From NCBI GenBank assembly GCA_003024985.2, contig PXIH01S0011986.1: a stretch of DNA of 13,072 bases, one strand, 5' to 3'. Below, in pieces: positions 8,098 through 13,072 of the stretch (positions within the stretch are counted from its first letter, which is position 1; each line of letters starts with the position of its first letter). The DNA comes from Euperipatoides rowelli. Lineage: Eukaryota; Onychophora; Udeonychophora; Euonychophora; Peripatopsidae. Under the pieces are notes generated by a model. The model searched no databases, was not told where the DNA came from, and saw nothing but the letters and a program-made list of their open reading frames with translations. Both the position numbers and the translations under genes were made by a program.

Positions 8098-8760
8098 GAT
8101 ATGTTTTTGAAGAGTTTACTATGACAATCGGACCTAGAATAACATTTCTGGTGAAGGTCCGGCTAACTGCAATAATAAATAAATAAATAATAACCATCAA
8201 AAACTGACTGAGAAATCCTATTCCATAATTAATTTGTTTATTAGTAATTAAATTATATCTTATCTTGGTTCTATTAAAGTTCTTAATCAATTGGAATTCA
8301 TTCCCTCCTGTACATCATCTTATATAAAAAGTAAATTTTCAGCATTTTTGTCATTGTCATTAAATTTTGTTTTAAATTATTAAGAACATAAATAAAATAA
8401 AACATTAAATTTTCACATCATTTAGGATTGACAATATTCTAATTAATTACTGTGTAAACTGTCGTAGAATAGGGTTTTTTTTTTTCTATTTTGAGAACAA
8501 AGTCAGAAAAGAAGAAAAAAAAGTAGGTTACTGTACTTTAAGACAACACAATTATTTTTTAACAAACATGTTTAAAAAAACTGTCTTTCATTACGGTATA
8601 CCGTATTGAAAATAAAATAAATAACCAACTACAAGCTCCAAGTTTAGCAAATTTTTTTTTTTTACTAGTAATTTTTTTTATTATTCAATATTTCCTGTTA
8701 TATTTGAAAAAAAAATATTTTATTGGGTTGATTTTCTACTGTACCGTAATTATTATGCAT
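8098..8760. other. AT-rich segment, mostly unassigned
   Basis: The left part to about 8290 may be older LINE sequence continuing on the minus strand, with an internal AATA repeat at about 8173-8193. The remainder has long A and T runs and no gene. A perfect 14-bp palindrome, TACGGTATACCGTA, lies at 8592-8605. Confidence 0.4.
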
Positions 8761-8773
8761 TTATTAAAACAAA

Positions 8774-8787
8774 CCACTAGATGGCAG
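8774..8787 (+). promoter_or_regulatory. CTCF-like motif
   Basis: CCACTAGATGGCAG matches the core pattern known for CTCF sites in bilaterians (CCAC-N-AG-R-TGGCAG type). It lies 35 bp upstream of the candidate start codon at 8822, in otherwise AT-rich DNA. Binding by an insulator protein is inference. The same bases start a five-codon upstream ORF (ATG at 8781). Confidence 0.4.
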
Positions 8788-8798
8788 GATGTAAATGA
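8781..8798 (+). other. Upstream ORF of five codons
   Basis: ATG GCA GGA TGT AAA TGA encodes MAGCK and stops 23 nt before the candidate main start codon. It could dampen translation if it lies within the transcript. If transcription starts downstream of it, as expected for a TISU-type short leader, it is irrelevant. Confidence 0.3.
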
Positions 8799-8821
8799 AA
8801 TTGAACAACAAAAGCAACAAG

Positions 8822-8838
8822 ATGGCGTCTTATGATCG
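8822..8838 (+). CDS. Candidate first coding exon (MASYD + partial Arg)
   Basis: The ATG sits in CAAGATGGCGTC, which matches the TISU consensus SAASATGGCGGC at 11 of 12 positions. That element combines a YY1 site with an initiator codon in genes with very short 5' leaders. Five codons, ATG GCG TCT TAT GAT, and a partial CG are followed by GTAAGT at 8839-8844, a full-consensus splice donor. The exon would end in phase 2. The gene is not identifiable from six residues. No convincing second exon was found down to 13072, so the first intron would be longer than 4 kb. The context of CTCF-like motif, YY1/TISU and strong donor in order, away from any recognised transposon, is what supports a host gene. 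It could still be chance or part of a repeat. Confidence 0.45.
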
Positions 8839-9536
8839 GTAAGTAATTTGGAACTCTCCTATTATTATCTTATTTTTTCAGCTTATTTCTTGTTTTTTAA
8901 ATATGTAATTCTAGTAGACTTTATTTTGTATTTAATGATAAAGTTATAGATCTAAACTTGTTTATTTAGAATAGGTTTAGGCTTTATTTTATTGATTTAG
9001 CTTCCTACCAACGTTATTACCTATTGTTTTTGACGTACAGTATATTTCGGCATGGAGATAATACTGTAGTTAATTTTTCTGTTAATTTTATTTATCACAT
9101 GCTGTATTTCTTCTAACTTATGGTACGTTCATAATTTTGGTTACTATCAGATAAAAAACTCGCAACTCATCCTAATTATCTAGTAAATAAATAAAATTTT
9201 AGTGAGCCAATTTTTCTGAAATGCCAGGCCAAACAGAGGACTCTGGGCTTGACGCCCCAGACCAGACTTGTGCCTGTCCAAAGTACCGTATATTCTATAA
9301 TTCACAGTATATTGTATAATAATACTAAAGAAACTGGGCCTACACATAATCACAGAATGAAAAACAGAGTAACAGAGGACAAAGCTTGGCGTTACTTGCT
9401 GTCATTAAACGTCATCGTAGCCATCTTAAAAATAATGTCATTTTATGTACAGAAGGCACCAACATAAATATTATTACCATAAATATTTATTTCAATATTA
9501 CTTTGCTAAGTATTTTGTGTTATTACCGGTAGGCTA
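8839..9536 (+). other. Putative first-intron start, no recognised exon
   Basis: Non-coding and AT-rich, following the donor at 8839. A less AT-rich patch at 9215-9290 includes a hairpin at 9242-9261 (TCTGGGC and GCCCCAGA around TTGAC). A 72-codon frame at 9249-9467 covers part of it but matches no known family. It begins internally in the hairpin and is not preceded by an acceptor compatible with the phase of the candidate first exon. Confidence 0.35.
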
Positions 9537-9900
9537 TTATTTATTTGATTTATTTATTTTTTTAAATACAGAGTTATACATAAGCTATAACTTTTAACTA
9601 GAGCTGTAATGCAACAATTCAAGCAACATTAACTGGATTTTTTCATCATAAAACAAAAATAAAGAAATACAATCTAAACCAGGGAGCCCAAGATCCAAAT
9701 CATCTCCCTCCCCAGAATATATGTATTCAAACATTATTAATTAGTAGCCTATATAAATAAGTCAAAAATAAGTTTGTAAATACTGTATAAAAATCAAAAA
9801 TTTGTGGATTATATTTTTGGAATTTGTTTTAAAAGTAAATAAAATAGGCTAATAAATGGATTTCACACTCAAAGTATCAACTGAACTGTTTCTCCTATCA
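9537..9900 (-). mobile_element. LINE 3' tail fragment
   Basis: The plus-strand edge TTTGATTTATTTATTTTTTT followed by AAATACAGAGTTATACATAAGC parallels the tail of the LINE at 2805-2860 (TATTTATTTATTTCCAGAGTTAC and TATAAGC). TTTTAACT with a following TAG is shared as well. This is therefore the 3' end of a related minus-strand LINE. No reverse transcriptase sequence could be seen behind it, and the right boundary is only approximate. Confidence 0.5.
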
Positions 9901-10554
9901 GCCATTCCTTGCTAAAGTGAGCCTAAGAAGTAAAAAATAAACTGAAAAAAAAATAAGGTATAGGCCTAATCAAATTTTTATCTTTCTGGAATACTATATT
10001 TTAATATTCCAGTGAAAAAATTTGAATATATTTGTTTTTAATATGTTTAATTAAAAAGTTAGTGATGAGAAATTTCAACACTGTAATTTTAAACTTCAGT
10101 TGGCCAACCTGTTTTCAGCTGTTTCGTGTTCACTTTTGATGAAGATTGTGTGAATTCTGCATATGGTCTGTGAGAATTAATCCTGGATAAAAAATATTTC
10201 TTATAGAAGAGTATTTTGTAAATTATTCAAATTATAGTGAACCTAAACTTATTGTCACACCCGTGAGGAAAAATACATGTTTTTCTTTTCATCACCAATG
10301 TATAGGCCTAATGCAAATGTGTTGAAAGTATTGCAAAGTGAAGTCATATGTTTCTTTTAAAAATTGATCATAATAATACTGAAATTATCACAAATATTTT
10401 TAAATTCTATACTGAAAACGTCACGCCCATAATGATTTATGTTCAGTAAGTAGCTTAGGCACAACAGGAGAATTAACTAGCTTATAAATGGTTTCTAGTA
10501 GTACCAACTCAATGGGACATTTAGAAAATTGTTTCTTAAGTTCATTCTTTCAAA
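9901..10554. other. AT-rich segment without recognised gene
   Basis: Nothing conserved was recognised. Two GTCAC-rich spots, GTCACACCCGTGAGG near 10254 and CGTCACGCCCATAATG near 10420, and one TAGGCCTA at 10303-10310 stand out from the AT-rich background. The right end may contain further upstream decayed sequence of the coding remnant that follows. Confidence 0.4.
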
Positions 10555-10851
10555 TTTATGTCTTTGAATAGGACCTTTGGTTAAAAGCAGAATGAAACTT
10601 TTTTCACCACCTTATGTGGCAAAGGGGCTGTAGATGGGATTGTTGTAATGGTAAATCAGCTGGTATGGCTTCAAGTGAAAGCAAGGCTTATAATAATAAA
10701 CTCTTCAAAAGACTTTAATGACTGTGCTCAGGCAGTAAAAACAACAATACATAGATTATACATTCCAGCAAAAGACATTCAAAGAGATAAAACTATGGTG
10801 TTAGAAAATCGCTGGAAATGTGTAACGTGTGCTTGGCTTGCAATCTAAACA
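10555..10851 (+). pseudogene. Decayed copy of a GKGAVDGI-motif protein family
   Basis: Reading across frames gives DLWLKAE*NFF, then FFTTLCGKGAVDGIVVMVNQ, LVWLQVKARLIIINSSKDFN, DCAQAVKTTIHRLYIPAKDI and a final LENRWKC..., stopping at about 10849. From memory, the pattern W-N-F-F-A-T-S-H-G-K-G-A-x-D-G-I-G-G-x-V-K-R is typical of uncharacterised proteins present in many copies in arthropod, cnidarian and other invertebrate genomes, probably linked to transposons. Here the Trp codon is TGA, a frameshift separates NFF from the motif, and GG is replaced by VV, so the copy is dead. Function is unknown. The open part alone is 66 codons. Confidence 0.5.
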
Positions 10852-11278
10852 TACTGTATTTGTTGCATGTAATAAACACATGCTTGTGACAGCTCTAGAG
10901 TATTCTTAATAAAGGAGCAATTGCTGGCGTTTCATATGAAAATGTTTGTTGAAGCTTCATGCTCTGAAGTTAAGAAACTAAGATATGACGATGTTTATTC
11001 ATCTGATGATTGTGACGGAATTTCAAGTGAAATGGAAACTTTCATCAGAATATGTAAAGCCAGGTGTCTATATTAATCAAATTTATGGCAGAAACCAAAA
11101 AGAAAGTTGAAGAAATATAAGTATACCATAGTGAAATGGACTCCTATGAAGAAAAAAAACAACTTAGTATTGAAAATGTGATGATGGTAAAGGAAAAATG
11201 TTAATGATGGATGAGGGCAATTCCATAAGAAGTTCAACCAAATGACTAATTTTTCAAATTCGTTGTATTTTAGCAAAT
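10852..11278 (+). other. Possible downstream remnant of the same family
   Basis: The stretch is richer in coding-like words than its surroundings (for example YDDVYSSDDCDGISSEMETF at about 10984-11043) but is interrupted by many stops in every frame. It may be the C-terminal part of the GKGAVDGI family copy. No conserved motif was recognised with confidence. A 67-codon minus-strand frame here is rich in F and Y and is treated as a shadow. Confidence 0.3.
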
Positions 11279-12961
11279 TATGTAATTTTAAAGCTAAAAC
11301 CCTGACGAATCAGAATTTTATAATGAAAAAATCCTCAAAAATGTTTATAATTAGGTTTTATGCTTTTTAGTGTGCAGTATATGTTTAAAATACGAGTTTT
11401 AATGTTGCTTTTGGACACTGTGATTGGATTGTTTTTTGTGGTACAAAACAAAAGTGTTTAGCGAATNTAAAGCAATTTTATATTAGGCTATATACGGTAA
11501 TATTTTTTAAAGTATTAACTCTATTATTTAATAGAAGAAATGACTAAGTGAAAAATATTTAGGGGAGAGTGGTATACTATATATTGGGACAAATTTCTTA
11601 AAACGGGAATATTTAAAAAATGTTTTGATTGATTAAAGCGTTTAGGATATCAATATGTAGCCTACAGTAGCTTTGGGCTATCTGTTTAATATATAATTTT
11701 TTTAGATTTTTAAATTTAGTTTTACTAGGTAAAACTGGAGATGTCCCACATTAAGCATAGTCCTAAGATTAATTCCTCCTTTTTTTTTACATTTTTCAAA
11801 AATACCTTTTTAGAGACATTTATGTTAGAATTTTAATTTTGGAGATTTCAAAAATATTTTTCTCTAAGAAATGGTTATGTTGTAGGCTACTGCATATCAA
11901 AACATAGCACTAGGCAAGGGCTTTAAAACGACAAAATTTAGCTCTAGCTTGAATAGGAGAGGAAATATAAGCTCTCAAAGTTAGTGAGAAATGGTAAAAT
12001 TTCCATTTATCCCAACCTTTGAACTCCTCTAAATTTGCAACCGAGTGATATAAAAGCTAAAATTTGGTGTGAATTTTTTTTCTCACATGATTTAACATGT
12101 ACAGTAGTCTACCGTATACCAAGTTTAAGTAAAATCAAAGGAGGGCAATTCAAATTTTGTATTTTTTTGTGTTGATTAGATCTGTGGTTATGATGAGTTT
12201 TAATTTCAACAATTAAATCAGCAGTTCCTAGAAAATTTGAGGTTACATTTCTTTTAGGAAAAGAACAAGTTTTGCCCTTATTAATCATGTATATAACCAT
12301 AGATCTATAGCCTAGACCCAACTCAAGTATGGTAGTTAATTTCATTAAAAAAAGTGCTAGTGTTATTACTAATACTTACCAAATAGGCTAGTCTGTGTTT
12401 GACCAAATATCATTTACTAGTAATGTTTCGAAATAGAAAAGCACAATTTGTTTTAACATTTTGTTTTTCTAGACAGAAGACTGTATTTTTTTTTATGTAA
12501 AAAAATAAAAATTATTATAGCCTAGGCCTATATATTTTATTTTTTTGTACTTTAAAAATGGTAACATATGGTTAGTAGGCTAAAAGTTCTTTCTTAAACT
12601 TATTCAAGGTTAAGAAAGGAAAAACATTTGAAACATAGGATAGAGAAATAAATGTTTACAGACAATGAAAAAGATTTGCCACTGTAAGTTGAACGTGTCA
12701 ATTTAATAGGCTAAGTAGCTATCTTAAGTGGCTAGCAAACACTAAATTAAAACTTGAAAGTAATAAAACTATTATTCTTGTCAGCACTTGCCAAATTTTG
12801 TATTCTTTATGGAGATAAATGGATTCTTTTTAAATAATGGATTACAAATTACTACAATTGGTATTGAAACCGTTTAAGGGTATATATGTCCACGAGAAAG
12901 TGTTCTGAGGCAAAAATTTCCAACTTCAAGTTACAGCAACGTATAATACATCAATTTAAAG
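11279..12961. other. AT-rich DNA dense in TAGGCTA words, no gene
   Basis: No domain or RNA gene was seen. Eight copies of TAGGCTA or its complement and one TAGGCCTA occur here. A repeat-like GGGGAGAGTGGTATACTATA followed by TTGGGACA lies at 11562-11590, with ATGTCCCACATTAAG further on at about 11743. A 78-codon minus-strand frame (12109-12345) has no recognisable family. One unresolved base (n) is at 11467. Confidence 0.5.
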
Positions 12962-13072
12962 CAGGGTTGGCAAAAAAACCACTTTTTTTTAGTTTTGCCC
13001 GGGCCAGTGGTCAAAACTGGTTTTAACCGGACAAAACTGGTTTTAACCGGTCAAAACTTTTTTTTCATTTTA
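12962..13072. mobile_element. Left edge of another repeat, cut by window end
   Basis: CAGGGTTGGCAAAAAAACC is a hAT-like terminal sequence (CAGGG...). It is followed by a palindrome GCCCGGGC (12997-13004) inside inverted ACCACT/AGTGGT, then by 20-bp tandem units TCAAAACTGGTTTTAACCGG at 13011-13030 and 13031-13050 (second with ACAAAAC), and a third that starts at 13051. The unit is itself partly palindromic (AAAACTGGTTTT, GGTTTTAACC). The element continues beyond the window. Confidence 0.5.

Noticed and set aside
9249-9467. 72-codon plus-strand frame in a less AT-rich patch
   Set aside because: No domain and no suitable splice acceptor in phase with the candidate exon at 8822; a neighbouring frame reads equally well over the first part.
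12109-12345. 78-codon minus-strand frame
   Set aside because: The longest frame of the right arm, but no motif is recognisable and length alone is expected by chance in this much sequence.
1-13072. CRISPR arrays, tRNA or rRNA genes, bacterial operons
   Set aside because: None seen: no regularly spaced repeats with unique spacers, no cloverleaf with A/B boxes, no ribosome-binding-site-led gene series.

Overview
The window is AT-rich animal nuclear DNA made mostly of decayed transposable elements. Evidence for a eukaryote: spliceosomal-type donor sites, five fragments of LINE (non-LTR) reverse transcriptases, several foldback MITE-like elements, long A/T and G/C homopolymers, and no dense or operon-like coding anywhere. 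No complete protein-coding gene is present. The frequent words TAGGCTA/TAGGCCTA together with CR1/Jockey-type LINE remains suggest a marine invertebrate, but that is only a guess. One unresolved base (n) lies at 11467.

Layout. 1-749: AT-rich DNA with C tracts and no recognised gene. 750-1708: three inverted-repeat elements (750-957, 959-1181, 1448-1708) around a less AT-rich piece with hairpins. 1712-2783: a plus-strand LINE reverse transcriptase fragment whose catalytic YADD reads YAAA. 2784-2797: a G14 tract. 2805-4460: a minus-strand LINE fragment that keeps YADD, so the two LINEs lie tail to tail. 4534-4864: a large foldback element. 4865-5277: AT-rich, with a possible tiny first exon on the minus strand near 5009-5020. 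5278-5422: a repeat flank that is also present, inverted, in the loop of a 576-bp near-palindrome (5424-5999). 6470-6614: a hAT-like MITE with a 7-of-8 match between its target-site copies. 6765-7181: a plus-strand LINE C-terminus. 7430-8097: a minus-strand LINE C-terminus and tail.

8774-8838 holds the best host-gene signal: a CTCF-like motif, a five-codon upstream ORF, and an ATG inside a near-consensus TISU/YY1 element, followed 17 nt later by a strong splice donor. Later exons were not recognised, so if the gene is real, much of the right part of the window could be its first intron. 9537-9900 begins with another LINE 3' tail. 10555-10851 is a decayed copy of a coding family with a GKGAVDGI motif. 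The right end (12962-13072) enters another repeat with 20-bp tandem units.

There is no pathway or operon here. The TE pieces are independent insertions, and the only host function suggested is a promoter and first exon near 8.8 kb. I did not find a convincing new biological system. The points most worth checking are the 8.8-kb gene start, the 576-bp near-palindrome with its homologous flank, the LINE with both catalytic aspartates lost, and the uneven distribution of TAGGCTA words.
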